The translations under genes and the position numbers were made by a program. Shown here in pieces: positions 10,261 through 19,692 of a stretch of 27,619 nucleotides of DNA; within the stretch, counting starts at the first letter, position 1, and each line of letters begins with the position of its first letter. This DNA comes from Schoenoplectus triqueter (Eukaryota > Streptophyta > Magnoliopsida > Poales > Cyperaceae): assembly GCA_964058805.1 (NCBI GenBank), contig CAXKVV010000080.1, forward strand, positions 1 to 27,619, in the 5' to 3' direction. Under the pieces are notes generated by a model. It did no database searches and was not told where the DNA came from. It saw nothing but the letters and a program-made list of their open reading frames with translations.

Positions 10261-11170
10261 GTGGAATTAGATTGTTTTTCTTACGGTGACCAGGGTGTGA
10301 AGCACGTAAAACATTACACATTAATTTAAATTCAATGGACGAGAAAAACTGGCAAGGACTATTAGTCTCTTGAAGAATTGAGTCATACAAGATTGAGTAT
10401 ATTAAGTACTAAGTAGGGAATTTCTGATGCAAATTAAATTAGAATTTAGATAAACTGATTTATTTAATTGCACTCTGGGACAAATAATTAATATATATAA
10501 TTAAAGGGGTTCCCAAATATATGTTTAAAAGAAAAGTCAGAGAGTTATTAGTTCTCAACTGTGTGTTTTATAATTTGGAGGGAGATGTGTATACCGCATC
10601 TGGAAAGAACAATCTGAAATGGTTACCACGCTGAAATACGTAAAAAGTCGACAAGAATGGAGTTGTATTCGTAATTTTTTTTTTTCATGATAGTTCACCT
10701 CTTTATGTTAAATAACTCATAAATTTGCTTTGGTTTTAATATTTCATTTCTGAAGTCTCATTTTGTGAGAACTTTTAAACATTAATTTTGCACCATTTAA
10801 TTTATACAGTTGCTCAATATTTGTATAAAATGAGAAAGTACATGTACATGGGTTTTCTATGATTTTTACAATCCAATTCCAAATCAGGTAACGCAACTTC
10901 CACCGTATTCCTCTCAAGTGAGAAAGCATGGAACTAAAAGATGGAGTGCCATTCTCGTTAAGAGGAAAATCATAGAAAATCATGTTCCATGAATTTTCCA
11001 AAAAGCCATAATTTAAATTGGTCATTGGACTCATCTATTTTTCTTATTATGTGGGGTCCTGATCATCCGCTGTCATAGAAACACCATGGCAACTGATTAC
11101 TGTAAATTTCTAATTAGTTAAACAGCCTGATTAAATTTAAACGGACAAGATTTAACTCATAACGGAACCT
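10261..11170. other. Unannotated AT-rich stretch
   Basis: I see no domain, repeat terminus or RNA gene. The longest frame is 96 codons on the minus strand (11034-10744, with an ATG), rich in Leu, Asn and Phe. It has no recognisable motif and no paralogue in the window, so it is not called as a gene. Confidence 0.4.
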
Positions 11171-12711
11171 CACTACTACAAAAGAGACCTTTAGAACCGG
11201 TCATTTAACAACGGTTAAATAGAAAACGATTCTAAAAGGGTTGAATGGCAGTGTTGTAATTTGGGTGAAATATTTTAGAACCGGTTATTATAAAATAAGA
11301 GTTTGCAATAGAAATAACAGTCTGAATTAAGTTTAGCACCGGTTTTTTTTATAGAAACGGTTCTAATAAAAAAATTAAAATGATTTAGAACCAGTTATTT
11401 AATAACCGGCTCTAATTTAAATATTTAAAATTAGTTTTAAAAAACCGACTCTAATCAATTAAGTTTAAAATCAGTTTTTTTAATAAAACCAGTTTTAATT
11501 GTGATTTTATTAATTTTTTATAATTTATTTTGCAGCATTAGTAATTCATTGTCATGGGCGACTTGATATTTTATTTTTAATGAGATGTTTCTTATAGACG
11601 TGGTACTTTGATTTTAAGATAGACTTGAAAAAGAGAGCAAGGAATTTATATTATATTCAATTAAAGTTGGTTATCTATATTCTATATTCTAAAGAGGTGA
11701 GCAAAACCGGTTATTATAAATAACCAATTCTAATTCAAATTCTATCCTTTCCTTCATATTCGAAACTCCCACCTCACAACATATCCGAAGAGCTTCATTC
11801 TTTAAACTCTAGCTAATCTCTCTCCACCCTCTGTGCTCTCCTCTGCCCTCTATTCTCTCTTTCATGCTCTCCCCTCTGCCCACCATGCTCTCCTCCACCC
11901 TCGGCTCGCTATCTCCATCAAGGTAAATTCAACTCCATTCTCTCCTTTGATAATATTTGAGTATACTAATATTTTAGTAGTTCAAAGTTTGTATTTATCT
12001 AAATTTATTAATTGTTAATTAGTATTTAGGGTTGTTAGTTAAATACTAAATCCTAGCTAAGCTCTCCCTGCTCACCGTGCTCTCCTCCGCCCTCTAATAG
12101 AATTTTCATTTTCTTTTATAGGTTATTGAGCCGCAATGTTATTCACAAGAAATCGATGAAATTAATGAGAAGATTGTAAATTATATTGCATCTTATGTTT
12201 GATTTATTTATTTCTTTTATTTCATAACTTGTATTGTTATTTGTAAATATTTTATAATATATATTTTTAGCAAAATGGGCTGGCCATCAGAAACAAATGG
12301 AATGTCGAAAAAAATATTTACAGCCTATTAAGAAAATGAATTAAAATAATTGATTTTAGAACGAAAAAGAGATCTAATTTGAATTAGAACCGATTTTTTG
12401 AAAAAAGAGGTTCTAATTGGAGAATTGAATTAGAACCGCTTTTTTTTTTTAAAAAAATTTATGGAGAATTGAATTAGAATCGGTTTTTTGAAAAAAAAGG
12501 TTCTAATTGGAGAATTGAATTAGAACTGGTTATTTAAAGAAAGAGGTTCTAAAGCTTTAATCTTTAGAGTCGGTTATTATTCAAAAACCGACTCTAAACA
12601 TAGAATCAGTTATTAGGTCACTATCTTTTAGCGCCGGCTATATAATATTTAACACCGCGTATCTTTAAAATTGGTGCTATAACCGGTTCTAATTTTTTTT
12701 TTCTGGTATTG
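11171..12711. mobile_element. Non-autonomous CACTA-like element, AGAACCGGTT family (copy 2)
   Basis: The left end is CACTACTACAAAAGAGACC, followed by TTTAGAACCGG. The right end is GGTTCTAATTTTTTTTTCTG followed by GTATTG, a one-base decay of GTAGTG. CCT flanks both sides (11168-11170 and 12712-12714), a perfect 3-bp target duplication that fixes the boundaries. AGAACCGGTT-type subterminal repeats occupy about 11190-11500 and 12360-12700. The interior has CT-rich DNA at about 11815-11900 and 12060-12100 resembling a transcribed 5' region, but no transposase. It belongs to the same family as 1-1142. Confidence 0.87.
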
Positions 12712-13330
12712 CCTGTTTTATATTTTATTATCTTTCATGTGGGTCTCATGTACCATACATTGAATGGCAGCTTGCTGCCATATATATAGTTGGATGTGAA
12801 TTCTTAATTAATGTCTCCACCACGTGAAGTGGTTAATGTTCAGAGAACTACAACACCTCATATTTACATCACCTAATTATCAGAACAGAGAAAATTACGA
12901 GAACGAAGGGATTTTTTTTATGTAAGCAGGCAATGTGCCTACTTAGGGATTATATTGAAATAAAGTAAGAATATACAATGGTGGCTAATCCAGCTTGTTA
13001 TCTCCCTGCTTCCACATCCTAACTTCCCTGTAAATTGTGTCAATGGTAATATACCTGTTTGTAATTTTACCCGAAGTAAGGATTACACTGACAGGGGAGG
13101 CACGAACCATACAAAATAGATTTTAATGCTTCATAATTCGGCTTCTGCATATCAAATCAGTTAATTTATTTTTTCTTACTTCTCATCTTCCATGTAAATA
13201 ACCACCTGTAAACAGTTCCAGTTATTTGGATAATGAATAGAAGTCTGTTGCAAACTACTGCAAAAGTAATTGACATATGATTTATTAGCTTGGAAATTAA
13301 ATAGTTATGCTGAGACATCATATCAGTTCC
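12712..13330. other. Spacer, nothing recognised
   Basis: Holds a short palindrome (TGGCAGCTTGCTGCCA near 12765), a TATATATA run at about 12780 and a G-box-like CACGTG at 12821-12826. No convincing reading frame follows on either strand, so these are not called as a promoter. The region is less AT-rich than its neighbours and may include an old decayed element. Confidence 0.35.
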
Positions 13331-13880
13331 CACTAATTCAAAAGGATGAATTACGTCGTCTCCTTAGTGCCAGATATTAAAGAAGACGATACTAAAGATA
13401 TTAGTGTCGGATTTTTAAAAAATCTGATAGAGATGGTCTATTTTTAGTGTCAAATTTTTATAAACAAGTAAAGATAAAATTATTTCTGGTTCATTAGTGT
13501 CAGATTTAAAACAAAATGACTCTAAAAATATGAATCTAGTGTTGGATTTTTATATCTGGTCGTTTAAATCAGACCTCCAATATTTTGATACAACGAGGAG
13601 TTCACTATGGTCAATTCAATATAGTGAATTTAGTGTTGGAAAATTTAGTGTCGGTTTCTTATAAGAATCTGACAATAAACGTGTGAAAAATAAGTGTCTA
13701 TTTAGATTGTAAAAATATTAGTGTCAGATTTTTTTTATAAAAAATCGACACTAAATTCAGATATTTTTGTAAAAATTTGATACTAAATATTTTTATTAAA
13801 ATCTGACACTAAAAGTGAAAAAAAATAGTGTTAGTTTTGATTGTAGAAGCATTAGCGTCTAAGTCATTTTTGAGCAGTTT
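13331..13880. mobile_element. Non-autonomous CACTA-like element, TTAGTGTCAGATTTTT family (copy 2)
   Basis: Starts CACTAATTCAAAAGG, matching the start of the 1201 element. The body is almost entirely TTAGTGTC(A/G)GATTTTT and its inverse, including a clear inverted pair around 13715-13755. The right boundary is uncertain: sequence from about 13866 is shared with 16010 onward and so belongs to a different repeat. No target duplication could be confirmed. Confidence 0.55.
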
Positions 13881-14110
13881 CTTCTATATTTTGAGATATT
13901 ATTAATATTTTATAAGTTATATTACATCATCATAAATGTATTTAATTATACTTATCTTAATATGTAGAAGTTATATATTAATCTTCTGAAAATTTTTAAT
14001 GTTTTATGACATTTTAAAATTGCTAAAAATATTTTACTGACGTAAAACGGCCATAATTTTTGATTCATAACTCAAATTTGGACAAATCATACCAATTTGG
14101 AATCCTTTGG
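13866..14110 (+). repeat. Diverged dispersed repeat (also at 16010-16220)
   Basis: Beginning with TTTTTGAGCAGTTTCTTCTA, this stretch aligns by eye with 16010-16220 (GATTTTGAGTAGCTTCTTCT) through segments such as GTTATATATTAAT, TTTTGAAGTTTCATGGAATT-like sequence and CCATAACTTTTTA-like sequence. The first bases recur again near 26245. Similarity is moderate, with many indels. The nature of the repeat is unknown. Confidence 0.55.
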
Positions 14111-14332
14111 CGTAAAAACAGCCGCTTCCTGATATGAGAATATTTGGATTAAAGATTTATAATGTTTGGAATTTATTGATATTATTTTAAGGTTCAATTT
14201 TTTTGTTTTTTTTTTAATTTTTTTAAGGTTTAAAGTGCAAATACCCTTTACCAAAATATTTATTGAAAATTATAGTGTTGCAATTATGATGGTTAATTAA
14301 GTTATTTGAGGAAAGTAAAAAATAATTCTTAA

Positions 14333-14478
14333 ATATTCACACGAAACTGTGCTATCAGTGCGGCAATTGAGAATAATTAAGTTATTCGGTGTGTCTGTAT
14401 GTATATATATATATTCACACGAAACTGTGCTATCAGTGCGGCAATTGAGAATAATTAAGTTATTCGGTGTGTCTGTAT
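14333..14478 (+). repeat. Tandem direct repeat, 68-bp units
   Basis: 14333-14400 and 14411-14478 appear identical by eye. Each runs from ATATTCACACGAAACTGTGC to TTCGGTGTGTCTGTAT, and they are separated by a 10-bp TA-rich spacer (period 78 bp). The repeat ends about 10 bp before block A of the segmental duplication. Confidence 0.9.
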
Positions 14479-14805
14479 ATATATTATTTTGAAAACATTA
14501 GCATTTCAACTGATTTGCAAACACATCAAAAAAAATTTAATCTAAAGAAATTTAATTTATGATTTTCATTAAATTCTACATATGAAAACCTTGTAGGATA
14601 CAAAGATTTAGAGTATTTTGAGTTTTTTTTATGTCTTTATTTTGAATTTTTGAATAAATAACACAACCATTGAATATTAATTATTATTTTTAAAGTTGTT
14701 TTTTCAAAAATTTAAAAGAGTAACTTAAAAAACTCAAAATGCTCCAAATTTTTTTATTCCACAAAGCTATTTTAGTAGGGAAGATAGAAATGCATTATTT
14801 TGAAG

Positions 14806-14828
14806 TATATATATATATATATATATAT
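14806..14828. repeat. (TA)n microsatellite
   Basis: A 23-bp alternating TA run in block A. The matching site in block B (near 23373) has only about 10 bp, so the repeat has changed length since the duplication. Confidence 0.9.
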
Positions 14829-14920
14829 CCAAATAAAATAGCTACAGTGCTCTGTTTCAGTGTTATTTTCATTGGAAAATATATCTTGCCCTCTATATTG
14901 TTTCATCACTTATTTAAACT

Positions 14921-14933
14921 CCCCCCCCCCCCC
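14921..14933. repeat. Homopolymer C-run upstream of the peptide gene
   Basis: Thirteen consecutive C residues followed by an A-rich run, about 430 bp upstream of the peptide start. The block B counterpart at 23476-23490 has fifteen. Confidence 0.95.
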
Positions 14934-14952
14934 AAAAACAAAAAAAAAAAAT

Positions 14953-14979
14953 GGTCAAACGTGTTGCAAAGTAAGTCAA
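14953..14979 (-). promoter_or_regulatory. Pair of W-box cores upstream of the block A peptide gene
   Basis: GGTCAA (14953-14958) and AGTCAA (14974-14979) are the complements of TTGACC and TTGACT, the W-box consensus bound by WRKY transcription factors. Block B keeps the second (23530-23535) but has TGTCAA in place of the first. Such short motifs also arise by chance, so function is only suggested. Confidence 0.35.
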
Positions 14980-15263
14980 AATAGTAAGAGACATGGAGGG
15001 GCAATAGACGCCATCACCTCTTTATTTTCAAACATGAGCATGACCTCTTGATCGGAATGTTCACATAACAAAAGCATATACTTCTTTTAGGAAGCTCCCT
15101 TCCAATTTATGGTTCGTTAATTTTAAATTATGTAAAACGCAAACGCGCTGAATTGACACACCGGTTTTATTACTACGTACCGTCAGAAACGTTTTCCACC
15201 AACATTAGTAGTCTCCACAATGACCGACTAGCGTCTAGCGTACTAGGTCGAACATCATCTATG

Positions 15264-15271
15264 TATATAAG
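15264..15271 (+). promoter_or_regulatory. TATA box of the block A peptide gene
   Basis: TATATAAG, 100 bp before the ATG at 15364, in a stretch (AACATCATCTATG...) kept unchanged in block B at 23954-23961. The spacing gives a 5' leader of roughly 65-75 nt. Confidence 0.75.
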
Positions 15272-15363
15272 CGCTTCACCCCATGTCTCTTCAACCAACA
15301 ATTCGTCACAAAGAGAAATCCAGTACAAGTACACTTCGCAAAGGAAACGAATTTCTAATTAAG

Positions 15364-15603
15364 ATGGCAGCGAAGGCAACGGTCATGGTGCAAGTGCTAC
15401 TTTTCACTCTGCTTATGATCGGCACGAGCACGATGCATCATGTATCAGCAGCTAGGCCTTCACGCATCTTACAAGGACACATACATGCTGCTACTCTTAT
15501 TTTTGAATCTGCTAAAAGTGTTGTGCCGCCTTCTGTACCATCCTGTTGTAGCAGCAGCACCCCTGTGAAAGGTTGCACGTGTCCTCCGACTCCTTCCAAA
15601 TGA
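15364..15603 (+). CDS. Small secreted cysteine/proline peptide precursor (block A copy), candidate signalling peptide
   Basis: 79 residues, one exon. Residues about 5-23 form a hydrophobic signal peptide; cleavage is likely after VSA (27-29) or one residue later, just before ARP (30-32). The mature part (about 49 residues) contains an F-E-S-A-K segment (47-51), VVPPSVPS (53-60), then four cysteines (61, 62, 71, 73) and the tail CTCPPTPSK. PPSxPS after an F-x-S-x-K element resembles the core of IDA/IDL peptides, and paired Cys with Thr and Pro recalls the CTNIP/SCREW peptides. Neither family is matched fully, so I give no gene symbol. An in-frame ATG at 15283 would add 27 residues and bury the signal peptide. 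I chose 15364 because block B can only start there. Its paralogue at 24070 differs at three residues. Confidence 0.82.
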   Translation: MAAKATVMVQVLLFTLLMIGTSTMHHVSAARPSRILQGHIHAATLIFESAKSVVPPSVPSCCSSSTPVKGCTCPPTPSK

Positions 15604-16009
15604 AATGGAGTATGTGCAACGTCTTTTGTTGTTCATGCATCGAGTGGTTCGTTTAAACTAGCTAGCTGATACATGTGTTTTTTATTATATTCGGACAACT
15701 GATGGTTGTAGTTTTGTTTGTTTAAAAGTCATCGTCGTCACTTTTAAGTGTTTGAATATTTTTCATTAGAGTTGTATTAATACATATTCTTAGATTATAC
15801 AATTAATAATGTTATGCATGCTGATTGTAATTTATAGTGAATAACAAAGAATAATTCTTACTTCTACAATTGTTTTTTTTATGTAAATTTATTTAGCATG
15901 TTGAAAATACTGTTCAAAATTTATTTAGCATGTTGAAAATATTGTTCGGTTGGTATACCAGATCTGTTTTGTTCGAATTCAAGTTGTTTTCGGTGTAATT
16001 TCAAGTTCG

Positions 16010-16220
16010 ATTTTGAGTAGCTTCTTCTATATTTTGAGATATTTTTAGAGTCTTATAATAACTATATTCAGTTATTCATAAATTAATATAACAAAAGTTA
16101 TATATTAATTTTCTGAATAATTTTTGAAGTTTCATGGAATTTCAAAAATAATTGCAAATACTTTTTGTCATAAAAATGCCATAACTTTTTACTTGTAACT
16201 CAGATTTGGACTGATGACCC
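16010..16220 (+). repeat. Second copy of the dispersed repeat seen at 13866-14110
   Basis: Aligns with 13866-14110 with many small indels. It lies inside block A. Only its first 30 or so bases have a clear match in block B (near 26245), where the rest appears deleted. Confidence 0.5.
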
Positions 16221-16471
16221 TCATTTAGAAATTTTATTTTACCAAACCCCAATGAAATTCTCATAGATTCTCAATTCAGGTTTGTTTAACAATGGCTGTT
16301 TCGACTATTTAGGCGCCTTAATCCATCCATTAGCGTTGGTAATGCTTCTGACTAAATTGAACATTTGAAGATAATATTTTTATTTCATGTGGTTAGTTAT
16401 TAAAATTACTTAAATTGAAAACAACAATAAATTTAATGTGCATAAATAAATATCGCTCAGCCCATCTGGTG

Positions 16472-17326
16472 TAGTGATGACAATGGACCGGGTAAGCGGG
16501 TAAAACATTAATTTTTTGGTCCGGCTCGTCTATTAAAATCGCATACCCACCCTGCCTGGTCCATACCTCCGGGCCTGAAAATTTCGGGCCATCCTGTCTG
16601 CGGGCCATGTTTTTCTGACCCGGCCTGGCCCGTCCAGAACCATTGTGCAGTGCAATTTTTTAAAATTATATGATAAATATATTTTTCTGACCATCTTAGA
16701 TTATAAATTTGAAAAAACTTAAAATATAAAAATTATAGATTTTATTGTTATAAATAAAAAGGTATTCAGAGGTATAAAATTTTCCTGTAGCTAACCTTCA
16801 AAATATAATTTTTTGAGATTTATATGTTCGGTTTTTGAAAGATATCAAAATATTAAAATGATATATATAGTTGTCATGTTTTTAAAGAAATTAATTTTTT
16901 ATTGATTGGATTTTTGAGTTAAAAGATATGTATAAAAAGATACCAATGTGTCTATTGAATTATATTATTCACATTTATAAATTACAAAAATATTAGTACT
17001 TTTATTCATATTATAATATCATAACTAAATATTTAATATAATTTAAATGATATTAGTGTTATATTAAAATTCTATATAATTTTTAGAATATATTGATATA
17101 TAATATACATAAATATATATTATATAAGTATAAATATAAATAAATTATATATATACAATTAATCTGGGCCGGATGGGCGGGTCTAACGCCAAACCCGTAC
17201 CCGATCCGGCCCGTAGGATGACCCGGCCCGGTCCTACCCGTTCATTGACCGGGCCGGATGGGTTGATGTCGGGCCGGGTCGGGTCCGGGTGGGTCCACCG
17301 GCCCGCGGGCTAAATTTCTATCCCTA
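16472..17326. mobile_element. Non-autonomous hAT-like element present only in block A
   Basis: Ends are imperfect inverted repeats: TAGTGATGACAATGG on the left, and the complement of the right end, TAGGGATAGAAATTT. It is flanked by ATCTGGTG (16464-16471) and ATATGATG (17327-17334), a degenerate 8-bp target duplication (6 of 8 match), the hAT length. Block B has ATCTGGTT joined directly to TGAGTGTGG at 26318-26334, the empty site. Terminal regions are GC-rich with repeated GGGCCGG / CCGGCCC words, and the centre (16650-17160) is extremely AT-rich. No transposase. The GC-rich ends with an AT-rich core are common in plant hAT-derived elements. Confidence 0.85.
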
Positions 17327-17334
17327 ATATGATG

Positions 17335-17650
17335 TGAGTGTGATACATATGCCAACGTATTCACAAGTTTCTCCGGATATGGTACTAACTGACTCATAGC
17401 TTTCTGGTATTCTGCATGTACCAAATCATAGCTATCTCTCTTATAATACCAACCTATGTAGACAAAATGCTCGACATAATCACATGGTCTCGACTTCGTG
17501 ATGGGCAGCTCAATTTTTCCCAATCCATATTTTCGGCTTTACCACCCCTCGGTGTATGTTTATTCTTTCGACATGTGAACACTAGGTGGTAAGGTACCGG
17601 AGTCGGCACAGGGGGCTTGCTAGTATATGTTGAACTGACAGATGACCATA
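17335..17650 (-). pseudogene. Decayed coding fragment of unknown family (block A)
   Basis: On the minus strand 17520-17335 reads open with ordinary-looking protein composition (KIELPITKSRPCDYVEHF, then VYIGWYYKRDSYDLVHAEYQ, then QLVPYPEKLVNTLAYVSHSH). Upstream, in a different frame, a Pro-rich piece (SKPPVPTPVPYHLVFTC) precedes it, so at least one frameshift is implied. The matching stretch of block B (26330-26700) keeps LPITKSRPCDYAEHF, VYMGWYYKRYSYD and little more. I do not recognise the family. It could be a remnant of a host exon or of a transposon gene. Confidence 0.3.
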
Positions 17651-18568
17651 TCTGAATAGTAATTTTTAATTATTTAGAAGTGAATTATCTACATACGAAA
17701 AATTCAATTGTGATATGTACAAAGCATGAAATTAAAATTTAGTAGCAAATCTTATTTATTTTATTTCATTTACTCAAAAATTGCAAAGTAGAGGCAAAAT
17801 ATTAAAATTTAAAATTATTTCGTAAAGACAAACAAAAATCCAATATATATATTAGTATAAATATTTTGTAAGAATTATTTTACTTAACCACTACTATTAA
17901 AAAAAACTAAGTAAAATAAATTTATGCTGTATTTCGTACTTCGCCATTTGATCATCAAATAATTATATTACTTTTTGATATAACAATTTAAATCTCTTTA
18001 ATATAATGATTTGTGTTTTTTAATATTGATTTTTTTCATAACAGCAAGTTTTGATCATCATTAAAATCTTATTTAATTTCTCTTTGTCACTGGTTCTGCA
18101 TTTAATTTATTTTTTAAAAGTGTTTTTTATTAATATGTTTTTAGTAACTCGAGGGAAGAGAATTTTGTTTGTTATATATATATATATATGCATGTAGACG
18201 GATTTGGTTAACTAGCTAACTCATGTTGCAGTGAATAGTTGATTCATAGTAACCAATATAACAGGTAATTAATGTGATAATTAATTAATAAATCTTGGAA
18301 TAGGAGGCCGGCCGGGCCAGTGCTGCTCTACGGGGACCAGGTCAATTATTTTTGGGAGAATCTCCGTACGGTACGGAAATTTAAAACTAGGTCAATTATT
18401 TCTATTCATAGTTATATTTGACTCTGTAGCCTGTAGGCGTGAATCATGGGAATTTTAAAACCCGGCGAAACTTCACCAATTCAAGCAAGACTTTGAAATA
18501 TCAATTTACAATTACAGGACTGCTTGCAATTCTGTTGGATGTTTGACCCCGAATTATATGTTGGGATG

Positions 18569-19560
18569 TCAGTCAAAGAGGCCAGTACTTGCGTACTCGA
18601 GGCGCCGGGAATGGGATAGCTAAGATGAAAAGAAAAATCGAGTGAAGTATGTTATTAATTTTTTTTGGAAATAAATACAATTATATATTTTTTATGTATA
18701 GAGTACATTTTTAAAGGAATATGGTACAAATACTTTGTAGTGCAGATTATTTCTTAATTGTTGCTCAACTTGAGTTATTTGTAAATTATATTATCCTTAA
18801 TTTGAAAGTAAATCTTTGCAAATATACTTTGAAAAATGTATATATATATTTTTTTCTCTTTCATATTCATCCCTGTATTCTTTTCATCTTTCGTGAAAAC
18901 TTTTGAACCATAGAATTTTGTCTTTTACCTTCTTAATAGAATCATAAGCTAGCAGGCACAGCCTACTATGTTCAAAAAGGAAAACAAAAACAATAGTTTT
19001 GCATCCCCTGGCTCTGCAATTGTTACTATATATTACGCTGCTTTGCTAATGAATATATCTTCATTACTAGTAACTAACTTTTCTGAAAAAAATATTACAG
19101 ACAAAAGTAAGAGAGGCAATTAAACTGTAGGGAAATAAATGCAATCCCTTGAGGAACAAAATTTTCATTCGAAACGGGCTCCTATGTATCTTTGAAAATC
19201 CTCTTCATCAAGCCAATATACACCGCCATTTGACTTGTACCAACGTGTAGTTGAACGCCGAGCAGGGTTTCCCAGTCAAGGACACCTGAACAGCGATTAA
19301 AAATTTTCACAACATAAAAAATTTATGATTAAAAATATAATAATGTTATATGTATTGAATTATTGGGTATTAATTGACTGTAAAATAATAGCAAAAAAAA
19401 TGGATGGATTTCGTTCACATATAGCTAACAATATTATAAAAACATTCCAACCGCGTCATAAACCATTTAATTTCATTACCAGAGAGTCTGACACTGTAAT
19501 TTCAATGTAATTTACCTTGCAAAATCAAACCCTCTTATACGCCTACTATATCCCTCTGAG
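18569..19560. other. Spacer upstream of the 74-codon peptide gene
   Basis: Mostly AT-rich with no recognised element. One exception is 19130-19290, which is richer in GC and has an exon-like minus-strand frame (19275-19165), described as a finding. Whether block A continues into this stretch cannot be judged, because the block B counterpart lies beyond the window. Confidence 0.4.
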
Positions 19561-19563
19561 ATC

Positions 19564-19590
19564 TATAAAAAAGCTTCCATCTCTATAAAG
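19564..19590 (+). promoter_or_regulatory. TATA boxes of the 74-codon peptide gene
   Basis: Two candidates: TATAAAA (19564-19570) and TATAAAG (19584-19590), 129 and 109 bp before the ATG. The second spacing is close to the 100 bp seen in the two paralogues. No ATG lies between them and the start codon. Confidence 0.65.
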
Positions 19591-19692
19591 CTTCTCCATC
19601 AACCAAAACAAAATTAAAACAACCAAATTAAACACACTCTCAGTTATACCAACAACTGCTTTGTAGCATCTTGTTTTACACAAAGAAGTGAA

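Larger units (their letters stand above)
14487..18568 (+). repeat. Segmental duplication, block A
   Basis: Homologous to 23061-27619 in the same order and orientation. Matching landmarks: GAAAAC at 14491/23065, the C-run at 14921/23476, the peptide gene at 15364/24070, the TTCGGTTGG junction near 15943/26185, the CATCTGG site at 16463/26317, and the shared end GGGATG at 18568/27619. The offset grows from 8574 to 9051 bp because of indels. Block A alone carries the hAT-like insertion at 16472-17326 and lacks the 1.5 kb found at 24700-26180. Since block B reaches the window end, the full extent is unknown. Confidence 0.9.

Noticed and set aside
10744..11034. 96-codon minus-strand frame with ATG
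   Set aside because: No recognisable motif, signal peptide or domain, no duplicate in the window and no promoter context; plausible by chance in AT-rich DNA.
12821..12826. G-box CACGTG with nearby TATATATA as a gene promoter
   Set aside because: No coding frame follows on either strand.
17242..17334. Extension of the block A minus-strand frame into a Gly/Pro/Arg-rich tail
   Set aside because: This part is the GC-rich end of the hAT-like insertion, so the tail is an artefact of the insertion.
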